A stretch of 64,000 nucleotides of DNA from JBCDJI01 sp964351865 (GCA_964351865.1 CAYGPJ010000017.1:1-64000); one strand, 5' to 3'; counted from the stretch's first letter, positions 17,746-25,436 are shown. Made by a program: numbers and translations. The notes: a model not told the origin generated them from the sequence alone.

Positions 17746-17751
17746 GACAGA

Positions 17752-18423
17752 CTAATAATCTGCGTTACTAGTCTGGCCATTCACGATGGCAATACCAGCA
17801 GACGTGCCTAAGCGAGTGGCTCCGGCATCGATCATTTGCTGAGCGGTTGCGAGGTCTCGAATGCCACCTGAGGCTTTCACTCCAATGTGCTCGCTGACCG
17901 ATTCCCGCATCAAGCGCACGTGTTCGACGGTAGCACCGCTGGTGCTGAAACCGGTAGACGTTTTTACAAAGTGAGCTCCGGCACGTTCGGCTGCCCGACA
18001 GCAGTTACGGATTTGGTCATCATCCAGTAAGCAGGTTTCCAGGATGACTTTCACCGTCCGTCCTTCAGCGGTGGAAACCATTTCGTGAATTTCATGTTCG
18101 ATGAAGTTCCAATGGCCTTCACGAGCGGCGGCGATGTTCTGCACCATGTCAATTTCGTCAGCACCGGCGATAACCGCTTCCTGAGTTTCATGCACTTTGG
18201 CGTGAGACAGGGTGGCTCCCAGCGGGAATCCGACCACAGTACACACCTTGACGTCCGAACCTTCCAGCGCGCGTTTTGCGGTAGGGATCCAGTAGGGGTT
18301 AATACACACACTGGCAAATTGATGCTCTTTGGCCTCGGCACAAAGTGCTTCGATCTGGTCGATAGTGGCTTCGGGTTTGAGTAGGGTGTGGTCGATGTAG
18401 CTGGCGAGGGATGGTTTAGACAT
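17752..18423 (-). CDS. deoC: Deoxyribose-phosphate aldolase DeoC
   Basis: A 223-residue class I aldolase that splits 2-deoxyribose-5-phosphate into glyceraldehyde-3-phosphate and acetaldehyde during deoxynucleoside breakdown. Family blocks are present: YIDHTLLKPEAT at the N-terminus, VCTVVGFPLGA, the Schiff-base lysine in FVKTSTGFS near residue 160, and VKASGGIRD near residue 190. ATG 18423 (MSKPSLASY) was chosen; the open frame extends 51 codons further upstream into the end of the previous gene, but that extension looks nothing like DeoC. It lies between a 352-residue unknown protein (40 bp upstream) and the hisN-like gene. Confidence 0.96.
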   Translation of the reverse strand: MSKPSLASYIDHTLLKPEATIDQIEALCAEAKEHQFASVCINPYWIPTAKRALEGSDVKVCTVVGFPLGATLSHAKVHETQEAVIAGADEIDMVQNIAAAREGHWNFIEHEIHEMVSTAEGRTVKVILETCLLDDDQIRNCCRAAERAGAHFVKTSTGFSTSGATVEHVRLMRESVSEHIGVKASGGIRDLATAQQMIDAGATRLGTSAGIAIVNGQTSNADY

Positions 18424-18463
18424 AGATGCTTTCGGTAGATTGAAATGATTAACGGTTAAAAGG

Positions 18464-19522
18464 TTAAAGAAGGTCGGACTGTAGGTTGAAGTTTTCGGTG
18501 TATTTCTTGCGGTTTTCCACATTTTCAATGTAGTTGAAAAATTCATCAGGCTGTTCGAAGAGATGGCCTTTTTCAATGTAGCTATCGGTGGTAAAGGGGC
18601 TGAATCCCTTCGGGAAAATCATATAGCGCGCTTTCATGTAGTCACGCGCATGTCCGAGTTCGTCCATCATCCCGGCAGACAGTGGAGGTCGTTCCGGGTA
18701 AGGGTGGATGGCGACGACGGCATGAACTTTACCCACATACCAATGTAAATCCCGATGCACGGTGTAGGAATAGATGGCTTCCCGGTTGGCCTGCGTTTCA
18801 TTGTCGTAGTTGGTGCCAATCTCCACCGTTTGTGGGTCGATAATGACGGCGTAATCTCGCAAGCGCTTGATTACCTTATCCACTTCCTTGCGCATTTCGG
18901 GGGTGGCATAAGTCATCGAGTAACTGGCATAGACCACCCAGGGGTCCGGATCGGTGGTGAGCTTATACAGAGTTTCGGGCGGTTCACCGACAGCAACCAC
19001 GTAATGGGGAACATTCATGTACTTGGCCCAGTCTTCGGATAGACTGACTTCTTCATGCATCCACGAAAGGATTTCGTATAGGGTATGATTCCGATCCTTC
19101 AGCGCTTTGAGGAATTTTCCGCCGGAGTCTTTCTGGAGCTTCTCTTTGATCAGCCATTCCGCATCGATCAGGGTGACGATGGCGTCCGGATTAATAAATT
19201 CTTTAATGTATTTCTGGTCTTTAAATTTACGGTTGATGCGATTCCATTCGACGGTGGCCGGGGCGCGGACGATGACATTTTCATACTGATGCTTCTGAAT
19301 CTCATAGCCAATGCGTTCATATTCGCGCTCACGCGTGAGTTCAAATACATAGTCGGTGGTGCCCAGTAGTCTTTGAAACGGCTTCTCTCCAAATTTGGTG
19401 AAATGGTCGATAGCATTGAAAACTTTGATGGGATTATTGTTGCTCTCACCGAGAGCAACGACCTTCTTGATATAATCATGATCATCCATTCCGGCGATCA
19501 TTCCTGTGAGGAGTACACGCAT
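18464..19522 (-). CDS. Unrecognised protein, possible degenerate P-loop plus deoxyribosyltransferase-like domain
   Basis: A 352-residue soluble protein that I do not recognise as a named family. The N-terminus MRVLLTGMIAG looks like strand 1 of a Rossmann-like or P-loop fold in which the usual GxxGxGK(S/T) is replaced by GMIAGMDDH. The segment NVIVRAPATVEW followed by NPDAIVTLIDAEW is in the style of kinase strand/lid segments. The C-terminal part (HPYPERPPLSAGMMDELGHARDYMKARY, written here in pieces: HPYPERPPLSAG and DELGHARDYMKARY) recalls nucleoside 2-deoxyribosyltransferase-like proteins, in which a substrate-binding Asp/Glu lies in such helices. Being first in an operon with deoC fits deoxynucleoside or nucleotide handling, but this is inference. 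No signal peptide or membrane segment. Confidence 0.75.
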   Translation of the reverse strand: MRVLLTGMIAGMDDHDYIKKVVALGESNNNPIKVFNAIDHFTKFGEKPFQRLLGTTDYVFELTREREYERIGYEIQKHQYENVIVRAPATVEWNRINRKFKDQKYIKEFINPDAIVTLIDAEWLIKEKLQKDSGGKFLKALKDRNHTLYEILSWMHEEVSLSEDWAKYMNVPHYVVAVGEPPETLYKLTTDPDPWVVYASYSMTYATPEMRKEVDKVIKRLRDYAVIIDPQTVEIGTNYDNETQANREAIYSYTVHRDLHWYVGKVHAVVAIHPYPERPPLSAGMMDELGHARDYMKARYMIFPKGFSPFTTDSYIEKGHLFEQPDEFFNYIENVENRKKYTENFNLQSDLL

Positions 19523-19696
19523 AGTATCTCTTGGTGTAGCTTAGGTGCCGTGATCAATCAATGAACAATGTAGTGACGATAGTGAAAAGATAGCTGGCTG
19601 GCGAGTGGCGGGAATCATTGATCAGCGGGCCGCGGCAAGTCAGGAGAGGCAGAACGCCGGAGCGCTGTTCTCAAGAGAGGTAAGAGGTAAAAAAGA

Positions 19697-19769
19697 TGGC
19701 TGGACCCGGGTTCGAACCGGGGACACATGGATTTTCAGTCCATTGCTCTACCGACTGAGCTATCCAGCC
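19697..19769 (-). tRNA. tRNA-Phe(GAA)
   Basis: A 73-nt cloverleaf on the reverse strand. The acceptor GGCTGGA pairs with TCCAGCC, discriminator A; D arm GCTCAGTCGGTAGAGC; anticodon stem ATGGA/TCCAT with loop CTGAAAA, anticodon GAA; T arm CCCGG/CCGGG with loop TTCGAAC. CCA is not encoded (the DNA continues TCTTTT). Confidence 0.97.
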
Positions 19770-19785
19770 TCAAATCGAAGAGTGA

Positions 19786-19815
19786 GATTAAGCTAAAGAT
19801 TCGATCCAATGTAAA
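19786..19815 (-). promoter_or_regulatory. Candidate promoter of tRNA-Phe
   Basis: On the reverse strand TTTACA (19810-19815) and TTAATC (19786-19791) are spaced by 18 bp, with the downstream hexamer about 16 bp before the tRNA. This is a plausible sigma70-type promoter, seen by eye only. Confidence 0.35.
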
Positions 19816-19859
19816 GCGCAGAACGTTTAAAAGTGTAAAATATTATTTTAGGGTGCCGA

Positions 19860-20360
19860 TCAGGCGGATTTCATCAGTTTGGGCAGATCGAGTTCCTGCA
19901 TCTGCGATTCCACCTTGTCGTAGTTGCCGCGCTCGCATTCCTGCACGAATCCTTCACAAACGGACTGCAGGCGGTCCCATTGGATACGCAAATGGCTGGC
20001 TTCTTTGGGGGTGATGACATGATCTTCTCCCGCTCGTGCCAGCGTTCCCAGCATTTCGGCGAATTCCTGCATCAGGGTGTTCATGGCAGGATAAAGGTCT
20101 TCCGGTTGAGGTTCACTCTCGGAGTTTTCGATATAATAGCCATTGGCTTGACGGCAGACCCAGGAAATTAAGGCCGGGTCGCGAGTGATACGATACAGCA
20201 GCGCCAGACGATCCAACGGGTTACGGGCACCACTGCCGCTTTCATCTGTTTCGGATTGCATCCACTTGTAAACCAGCGGCAAAGACACCCCGAGCTTGGA
20301 CGCCACCATTTTGGGGCCGACATTTTTACAGGCATTGCGGATCACTTCATGCGATTTCAT
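19860..20360 (-). CDS. HTH domain protein, phage CII-like regulator type
   Basis: A 166-residue protein. Residues ~3-40 form a helix-turn-helix (VGPKMVASKLGVSLPLVYKWMQ), in pieces VGPKMVASKLGVS and LPLVYKWMQ, followed by a segment typical of phage-CII-style regulators (NPLDRLALLYRITRDPALISW), again in pieces NPLDRLALLY and ITRDPALISWVC. The C-terminal half is helical and acidic, possibly for oligomerisation. No other phage genes are nearby, so it is more likely a chromosomal regulator than a prophage remnant. It is divergent from clpP, with a 155-bp gap that contains a perfect dyad (20466-20481), a possible binding site. Target genes are unknown. Confidence 0.8.
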   Translation of the reverse strand: MKSHEVIRNACKNVGPKMVASKLGVSLPLVYKWMQSETDESGSGARNPLDRLALLYRITRDPALISWVCRQANGYYIENSESEPQPEDLYPAMNTLMQEFAEMLGTLARAGEDHVITPKEASHLRIQWDRLQSVCEGFVQECERGNYDKVESQMQELDLPKLMKSA

Positions 20361-20465
20361 GGATCATTTCTAACGGAAAACCTGAAATTATGGCACTATA
20401 AATTGAAAGGTTTTTATAATGACACCATTCTTATACAAACATGAAATGGGGGAATGTTTTTTATT

Positions 20466-20481
20466 CTTGGCACTTGCCAAG
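20466..20481. promoter_or_regulatory. Inverted-repeat operator candidate upstream of clpP
   Basis: CTTGGCA-CT-TGCCAAG is a perfect 7-bp dyad with a 2-bp spacer, 35 bp before the chosen clpP start and about 105 bp before the divergent HTH gene. Its form and place fit a repressor operator. It is unlike the known CtsR or HrcA (CIRCE) boxes. Confidence 0.4.
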
Positions 20482-20515
20482 CAGGCTGACATGGAGTTTG
20501 TTATATGCTCAATAT

Positions 20516-21088
20516 ATGAGCGAAGATAAAAAGTCATCAGCAGGTAGCGGTCCTAAATTAGCCGAGAAGTTATTTGAGAATCGTATCATCACCATCTACG
20601 GCGAGATCAACCAGAAGGTAGCACGTGAAGTGACGGAAAAACTCCTGGCACTTTCTTTGGAATCTTCTGAACCCATCAAGATTTTCATCAACAGCCAAGG
20701 CGGACACGTGGAGTCCGGTGACACCATCTTTGATATGATCCGTTTTGTGGATGCGGATGTCAAAATCGTAGGAACCGGCTGGGTGGCCAGTGCGGGCGCG
20801 TTGATCTATGCGGCAGCGGAAAAGAAGAACCGTTACTCGCTGCCGAATACTCGTTTCATGCTGCACCAGCCAATGGGCGGAGTGGGAGGCCAGGCCAGCG
20901 ACATCAGTATCGAAGCGGAAGAAATTCTGAAAATGCGTGATCGTTTAAATAACATCTTTGCGGAAGCGACTGGCAATAAACTTGATAAGATTGAGTCCGA
21001 CACAGATCGAAATTTCTGGATGGGGCCGGAAGATGCCAAAAATTACGGTCTGGTAGGGAACATCATCTCCAGTATCAAGGACCTGTAA
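20516..21088 (+). CDS. clpP: ATP-dependent Clp protease proteolytic subunit ClpP
   Basis: A 190-residue ClpP serine protease, the barrel that degrades proteins unfolded by ClpX or ClpA. The catalytic Ser is in VASAGAL (residue ~92), the His in FMLHQPMGG (~117) and the Asp in SDTDRNFW (~164). The nucleophile elbow reads GWVASAGA instead of the common GQAASMGA, seen in ClpP variants such as ClpP2-type subunits. ATG 20516 (MSEDKK) was chosen; an upstream in-frame ATG at 20441 would add 25 residues and would swallow the dyad. No clpX is adjacent, and the gene converges on yajQ. Confidence 0.93.
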   Translation: MSEDKKSSAGSGPKLAEKLFENRIITIYGEINQKVAREVTEKLLALSLESSEPIKIFINSQGGHVESGDTIFDMIRFVDADVKIVGTGWVASAGALIYAAAEKKNRYSLPNTRFMLHQPMGGVGGQASDISIEAEEILKMRDRLNNIFAEATGNKLDKIESDTDRNFWMGPEDAKNYGLVGNIISSIKDL

Positions 21089-21111
21089 AGGAGTCGTTTA
21101 ACTCCGCAGGT
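21081..21111. terminator. Stem-loop between convergent clpP and yajQ
   Basis: ACCTG and CAGGT, with GGAGT and ACTCC nested inside, form an interrupted stem over the two stop codons, which are only 9 bp apart. This could act as a bidirectional terminator. There is no strong U-tract on either side, so the call is tentative. Confidence 0.35.
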
Positions 21112-21583
21112 TATCAAAGCTGACGGCCACCGGAAGGTCGGCAGCTTTCACGACACTCATGACTTGCTGTAAGTCATCGCGTGATTTAGCGGTGACGCGC
21201 ACTTTGCCATCCTGGATCTGGGACTGAACTTTTAACTTCGTCTCTTTGATCATTTTGACGATTTTCTTAGCCACATCGGTCTCCAGTCCCTGCTTGATCT
21301 TAATTTCCTGACGTCCACGTCCCATGCTGGACAGATCGGCTTTGAGGTGCTCAAAGTTTTTGACGGAGATGTTCCGCTTGGTGATTTTCCCCATCAGCGT
21401 TTGATCGAGGTTACGCAGTTTCATTTCATCGTCGGCGGAGATGACGAGCATGTTCTCTTTTTCTTCGATGTCCCAAGTTACCCCTTTAAAATCAAAACGG
21501 TTCTGGAGTTCTTTACGGGTCATGAGAATGGCGTTCTTGAGTTCGGCCATATCTACTTCGGATGCGATATCAAAACTGGGCAT
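21098..21583 (-). CDS. yajQ: YajQ family cyclic di-GMP/nucleic-acid-binding protein
   Basis: A 161-residue YajQ (UPF0234), against the usual ~163. It contains two ferredoxin-like domains. Conserved blocks are MPSFDIASEVD at the N-terminus, NRFDFKG near residue 30, VQSQIQDGKVRVTAKSRDDLQ near residue 125, and VSFDNLRS at the C-terminus, whose FxNxR ending is diagnostic. Relatives bind nucleotides, and in Xanthomonas cyclic di-GMP. The start was set at ATG 21583: the frame stays open 44 codons further, but those codons run through a REP-like palindrome and give no family match. Confidence 0.96.
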   Translation of the reverse strand: MPSFDIASEVDMAELKNAILMTRKELQNRFDFKGVTWDIEEKENMLVISADDEMKLRNLDQTLMGKITKRNISVKNFEHLKADLSSMGRGRQEIKIKQGLETDVAKKIVKMIKETKLKVQSQIQDGKVRVTAKSRDDLQQVMSVVKAADLPVAVSFDNLRS

Positions 21584-21652
21584 GAGGGGAGTCTGACGGA
21601 AGATGCTGGAATTATGAAGTAAAAATGAAAAACATGGGAAATTTAACAGGAA

Positions 21653-21694
21653 GCCATTCGACAGGCTCAGGCCCTGAGTGTCACCGAAGGGGCC
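21653..21694. repeat. REP-like palindrome
   Basis: Imperfect palindrome. Its reverse strand contains GGCCTGAGCCTGTCGAATGG, close to the widespread bacterial REP-type motif CCTGAGCNTGTCGAAGGG. It lies directly beside the TA-flanked element that follows. A related sequence lies within the RNase P RNA at 56139-56158. Confidence 0.6.
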
Positions 21695-21696
21695 GC

Positions 21697-21822
21697 TAGA
21701 GCATTTTGTATTCAATTTGTCTCACAGGGTGGTCGAATAAAAGGGACGGAGGAGTTCATGCATGAACTCCTCCGTCCCTTTTAAGGCGTCATCGTGCGGC
21801 AATATTTCCACAATATGCTCTA
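21697..21822. repeat. MITE-like element with a 46-bp perfect palindrome
   Basis: The ends TAGAGCATTTTGT (21697-21709) and ACAATATGCTCTA (21810-21822) are inverted repeats with 12 of 13 matching, TA-flanked, and begin like family A (TAGAGCATTT). The centre, 21738-21783, is an uninterrupted 46-bp palindrome (arms of 23 bp), with the half-site GGGACGGAGGAGTTCATG. It contains no ORF. It would extrude as a long cruciform or strong hairpin. Confidence 0.75.
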
Positions 21823-21840
21823 AGGAACGCTAAGTTCGGG

Positions 21841-21961
21841 GACTATTTTCTTTTACCCTCTTTGCGCACCTTGGCGACCTTCCTGTAAAAAAACGCCCGA
21901 TCTCCGGTTTCTTCCTGTAAAGAATTGTCATTGAATGGCGTCCTGTTAAATCATTGGGGTT
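21841..21961. repeat. Degenerate copies of the motif that flanks GxxExxY
   Basis: CTTCCTGTAAAAAAA (21879-21893) is identical over 15 bp to the arm beside the GxxExxY gene at 34902-34916. It recurs as TTCTTCCTGTAAAGAA and GTCCTGTTAAAT within the next 60 bp, just before trmB. This looks like a scar or partial copy of that cassette's edge. No coding sequence remains here. Confidence 0.4.
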
Positions 21962-22597
21962 ATGCCAAAAGTAAAAGGACCGGACATGATGGTGATTGAA
22001 GCGGAGACATTGCGCGATAGTGCATGGCTGCCGACGTCGCAGGTCTTGGATCGCTACGACTTCTCAGAAGTTTTCGGTAATGAGCATCCGGTGGAGTTGG
22101 AACTGGGGAGTGGGGATGGGGGATTCATTCTGGAACGATCACGCCAGCATCCAGAGGGCAATTTTCTGGCGGTGGAGCGATTGCTGGGGCGTAGCCGTAA
22201 GATCGCGAAACGCATCATGCGTGAGGAACGGACGAATCTGAAGGTTCTGCGTCTGGAATCCAGTTATGTCGTTGAAAGATTATGTCAGCCTCATTCGTTA
22301 GATGTCATTCACATCATGTTTCCCGATCCATGGCCGAAGAAGCGCCACCACAAGCGTAGATTGATTCAGCCTTCATTCCTGAAATTGATGCAACAAGCGC
22401 TGGTGCCGGGCGGCACCGTCAGGTTCAGCACAGACCATGAAGAGTATTTTGCTTGGGCGAATGAAATTTGGGATGCTGCGAGTGATTGGAAAGACATTGA
22501 GTTATGGGACTACGCCTCAGATCCGATGACTGAATTTCAGCAGCAGTGGGAAGCTCAAGGGAAACAAACCTTCCGCACCCATCGCCAATTGATCTAA
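21962..22597 (+). CDS. trmB: tRNA (guanine-N7-)-methyltransferase TrmB
   Basis: A 211-residue SAM-dependent methyltransferase that makes m7G46 in tRNA variable loops. The SAM site ELGSGDGGFI is near residue 43, and the family signature IMFPDPWPKKRHHKRR near residue 120 carries the catalytic Asp and the tRNA-binding basic patch. FSTDHEEYFAWA near residue 158 is also typical. It stands ahead of nuoB with a 128-bp gap and is probably not part of the nuo operon. The ATG has no strong Shine-Dalgarno sequence. Confidence 0.96.
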   Translation: MPKVKGPDMMVIEAETLRDSAWLPTSQVLDRYDFSEVFGNEHPVELELGSGDGGFILERSRQHPEGNFLAVERLLGRSRKIAKRIMREERTNLKVLRLESSYVVERLCQPHSLDVIHIMFPDPWPKKRHHKRRLIQPSFLKLMQQALVPGGTVRFSTDHEEYFAWANEIWDAASDWKDIELWDYASDPMTEFQQQWEAQGKQTFRTHRQLI

Positions 22598-22725
22598 TCC
22601 TTGCTTAGCTCCTTATGGAACGTTTTTAGACCACCACTCCTGAGAATGGGTCGCAAATCGAGATTAATTTACGCAAAAGAAAAGGAATGGCTTGCAGTTC
22701 GGTTGGTCATTAGTACGTTACCACC

Positions 22726-23250
22726 ATGTCTGTATCAGGGGAAGTATCCTACAACTCTAAAGTGGAGGGAAATGTCGTTCTCACGACTGTCGAGGAATCG
22801 ATCAATTGGATGAGAAAAAACTCGCTGTGGCCGATGCCCATGGGGCTGGCCTGCTGTGCGATCGAGTTGATGGCATCCGCATCGTCTCGCTACGATATTT
22901 CCCGTTTCGGAGCTGAAGTCATGCGTTTTTCTCCCCGTCAGGCCGATCTGATGGTGGTAGCCGGCACGGTAACCTACAAGATGGCATTAGCCGTCAAACG
23001 GATTTACGACCAGATGCCGGATCCCAAGTGGGTGATTGCCATGGGAGCCTGCGCCAGCACCGGTGGTATGTATCGCAGTTACGCGGTATTACAGGGGGTC
23101 GACAACATTCTTCCGGTTGATGTGTATGTATCCGGTTGCCCACCGCGTCCGGAAGCTTTATTGGAAGCCTTGATGGAATTACAGAAAAAGATTGGTCAGG
23201 AAAAATCGCTCTCTTCACAGAAGCAATCAAATGAGACACTGACAGTCTAA
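22726..23250 (+). CDS. nuoB: NADH-quinone oxidoreductase subunit B
   Basis: A 174-residue NuoB that holds cluster N2, the last iron-sulfur cluster before quinone. Ligands are visible as the tandem CC in MGLACCAIELMA (near residue 42), the Cys of AMGACAST and the Cys of VSGCPPRPEA. The quinone-pocket arginine-rich region SRYDISRFGAE is present. It is the first nuo gene here, and no nuoA precedes it: the 128 bp upstream hold no membrane protein gene. Confidence 0.97.
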   Translation: MSVSGEVSYNSKVEGNVVLTTVEESINWMRKNSLWPMPMGLACCAIELMASASSRYDISRFGAEVMRFSPRQADLMVVAGTVTYKMALAVKRIYDQMPDPKWVIAMGACASTGGMYRSYAVLQGVDNILPVDVYVSGCPPRPEALLEALMELQKKIGQEKSLSSQKQSNETLTV

Positions 23251-23275
23251 AAAACCAAGAACGACGACTTCATAC

Positions 23276-23857
23276 ATGGCTACGCTAGACTCTCTCAATC
23301 AATCTTATCCTCAGACCTTCTCCGGCAAGCTGGAAGTGCTGCCAGAGTTCCGCGGTGAAATCACCTGGAGCGTGGATCTTTCCATCCTGCATGATGTGAT
23401 GGCGGCGCTCAAAGGCGATGGCTTCAATTATCTGGTCGATGTCAGCAGCGTGGACAACTTCGGCGAAGAACCACGGTTCGAAATGGTTTACGAACTTTAC
23501 AATTACGCCACCAACGAAAACCTGCGCGTCAAAAGCACGGTCTCCGAAGATGACTGTTCGGTGCCGACCGTTTCTGATCTATGGTCCACTGCAGAATGGC
23601 ACGAGCGTGAAGTTTACGACATGATGGGCATTGATTTTGCCGGACATCCGGATTTGCGTCGCATTCTGATGTGGGACGGTTACCCGTTCTTTCCGTTACG
23701 CAAAGATTTCCCGCTGGAAGGCAAAGAAACCGACATGCCGGACATTGCCTTTACCAAATCAGCACCGCTGGAAGGTGGACCATTTGTGACCTCGCCGGCC
23801 TCCGCAACGGCTGACGACAGAGAACCCAGAGCAAAGGATTTTGCCGATCGCGGCTAG
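23276..23857 (+). CDS. nuoC: NADH-quinone oxidoreductase subunit C
   Basis: A 193-residue NuoC (30-kDa subunit) of the peripheral arm of complex I. The diagnostic block WHEREVYDMMGIDFAGHPDL is near residue 112, written by pieces WHEREVYDMMGI and FAGHPDLRRIL, followed by GYPFFPLRKDFPL. It is a separate gene, not fused to nuoD. The C-terminal ~35 residues are Ala/Pro rich and probably disordered. It begins 25 bp after nuoB and ends 35 bp before nuoD. Confidence 0.96.
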   Translation: MATLDSLNQSYPQTFSGKLEVLPEFRGEITWSVDLSILHDVMAALKGDGFNYLVDVSSVDNFGEEPRFEMVYELYNYATNENLRVKSTVSEDDCSVPTVSDLWSTAEWHEREVYDMMGIDFAGHPDLRRILMWDGYPFFPLRKDFPLEGKETDMPDIAFTKSAPLEGGPFVTSPASATADDREPRAKDFADRG

Positions 23858-23892
23858 GACGCCAATGCGTTCAGCAAATGACAGGATAGATT

Positions 23893-25128
23893 ATGGCGAC
23901 TGAGATCAAACAATTTGAATACCACGATGCGGAAGCGAAGACCGCAGATGCACAGGATATGGTCAATGAGAAGCTCACCCTGAGCCTTGGGCCATCGCAT
24001 CCAAGTACTCACGGTGTTTTACGTGTGGTGCTGGAACTGGATGGGGAGTTGATCACCAAGGCAGATCCGGACATCGGCTACCTGCACCGCGGAGATGAGA
24101 AGCTGGCAGAAAATATGAACTGGACTCAGTTCATTCCTTATACCGATCGGCTCGATTATCTGGCACCGCTTTCAAATAACGTCGCCTACGTTTGTGCCGT
24201 CGAAAAATTGATGGAAATGCAGATTCCTGAGCGGGCCGAGGTGATTCGTGTCATCTGCTGTGAAATCGCACGAATTTCTGCGCACTTGCTGGGACTCGGA
24301 GCTTACGTGATGGACTGTGGAGCGATGACGGTCTTTCTCTACACCTTCGAAGAACGTGAAAAACTCTACAACCTGATCGAATTATTAACCGGCGCCCGTT
24401 TCACCACCAGCTACACGCGTATCGGCGGGCTGGCGCGCGATCTGCCCGAAGGGTTCATTGATGGACTGGATGAATTCTGCACTCAATTCCTGCCACGTCT
24501 GGATGAAGTGGACAAGTTGCTGACCCGCAATCCGATTTTTATCAGTCGCACCAAAGACGTTGGAATCATCACCGGTGAAGAGGCTATCGATTACGGTCTG
24601 ACCGGACCCAACCTGCGCGGTTCCGGGGTGGATTACGATCTGCGCAAGAAAAAGCCTTACCTGAATTACGATCAGTATGATTTCGAAGTGCCGCGGGGAT
24701 CCACGGGAGACTCGTTCGACCGATATCTGGTGCGCATGGAAGAGATGCGTCAGAGCGTGAGTATCATCCGTCAGGCTATCAAGCGTCTGCCTGCGGGGCC
24801 TGTGATGGTGGATGATCCGAAGAATGTGCTGCCACGCAAAGACGAAGTGCTGACCAAGATGGAGGAGCTGATTCAGCACTTTATGGTAGCAACCCAAGGT
24901 GCCAAGGTGCCGGCCGGTGAAGTCTATTTTTCAGCAGAGAATCCCAAGGGAGAACTTGGTTTCTATATCAACAGTCATGGGGGAGGAGTCCCGCACCGAC
25001 TCAAGATCCGCGCCCCTTCCTTCTGCAACTTGAGCATTTTGCCGAAAATTCTGCCTGGGCATACCGTCAGTGATGTGGTGGCGATTCTGGGTAGCTTGGA
25101 TTTTGTTATGGGGGAATGTGACCGTTAG
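23893..25128 (+). CDS. nuoD: NADH-quinone oxidoreductase subunit D
   Basis: A 411-residue NuoD (49-kDa subunit) that forms the quinone-binding cavity with NuoB. The N-terminal block GPSHPSTHGVLR carries the His residues near the quinone headgroup. DIGYLHRGDEKLAE and SRTKDVGIITGEEAIDYG (as pieces SRTKDVGIIT and GEEAIDYGLTG) are typical. The C-terminus has the RAPSFCNLSILPKI block and ends MGECDR, close to the usual GEVDR. Length is normal. The following gene is a lipoprotein, not nuoE. Confidence 0.97.
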   Translation: MATEIKQFEYHDAEAKTADAQDMVNEKLTLSLGPSHPSTHGVLRVVLELDGELITKADPDIGYLHRGDEKLAENMNWTQFIPYTDRLDYLAPLSNNVAYVCAVEKLMEMQIPERAEVIRVICCEIARISAHLLGLGAYVMDCGAMTVFLYTFEEREKLYNLIELLTGARFTTSYTRIGGLARDLPEGFIDGLDEFCTQFLPRLDEVDKLLTRNPIFISRTKDVGIITGEEAIDYGLTGPNLRGSGVDYDLRKKKPYLNYDQYDFEVPRGSTGDSFDRYLVRMEEMRQSVSIIRQAIKRLPAGPVMVDDPKNVLPRKDEVLTKMEELIQHFMVATQGAKVPAGEVYFSAENPKGELGFYINSHGGGVPHRLKIRAPSFCNLSILPKILPGHTVSDVVAILGSLDFVMGECDR

Positions 25129-25166
25129 GTCTCAGGAGTGAATGATACTCAAACCGGAGTTTTAAG

Positions 25167-25436
25167 ATGAGGAAGACTGTAAATATTTTAGGAGCCATCG
25201 GGATGATCTGCCTGCTTAGCGCTTGCGGCAGCAAGCTGACGCCGGACAATTATTCCCTGGTGAAGAACGGAATGACCGAAGCGGAAGTGAAAGACCTGAT
25301 CGGCAAGCCCTCCGGTGTGAAATCCGACGAGATGCTGGGTCTTTCCAGCACGATCTACACCTATCAAAAAGGGGAGTCGGAAGTGAAAATTGGCTTCATC
25401 AATGGAAAAGTAACGCACAAGAGCGGAAAATTTTAA
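25167..25436 (+). CDS. Small BamE/SmpA-like lipoprotein inside the nuo operon
   Basis: An 89-residue lipoprotein. The signal sequence ends in the lipobox LLSAC (Cys at residue 20). The remainder, PDNYSLVKNGMTEAEVKDLIGKPS then YTYQKGESEVKIGFINGKV (shown as segments NGMTEAEVKDLIGKPS and GFINGKVTHKSG), matches the small SmpA/OmlA (BamE) or DUF3862 fold, with the hallmark G(M)TxxEVxxLxGxP. Such proteins sit at the outer membrane or act as inhibitory modules. It lies 38 bp after nuoD and stops two bases before the nuoE start, so it is surely cotranscribed. A role in complex I is not established; it could be an accessory or a chance insertion. Confidence 0.85.
   Translation: MRKTVNILGAIGMICLLSACGSKLTPDNYSLVKNGMTEAEVKDLIGKPSGVKSDEMLGLSSTIYTYQKGESEVKIGFINGKVTHKSGKF

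Noticed and set aside
19860..20360. CII-like HTH gene as sign of a prophage
   Set aside because: No integrase, structural, lysis or other phage gene nearby, and neighbours are housekeeping genes.
21584..21715. 44-residue N-terminal extension of YajQ
   Set aside because: Its codons run through a REP-like palindrome and do not match the family; MPSF at 21583 is the usual start.
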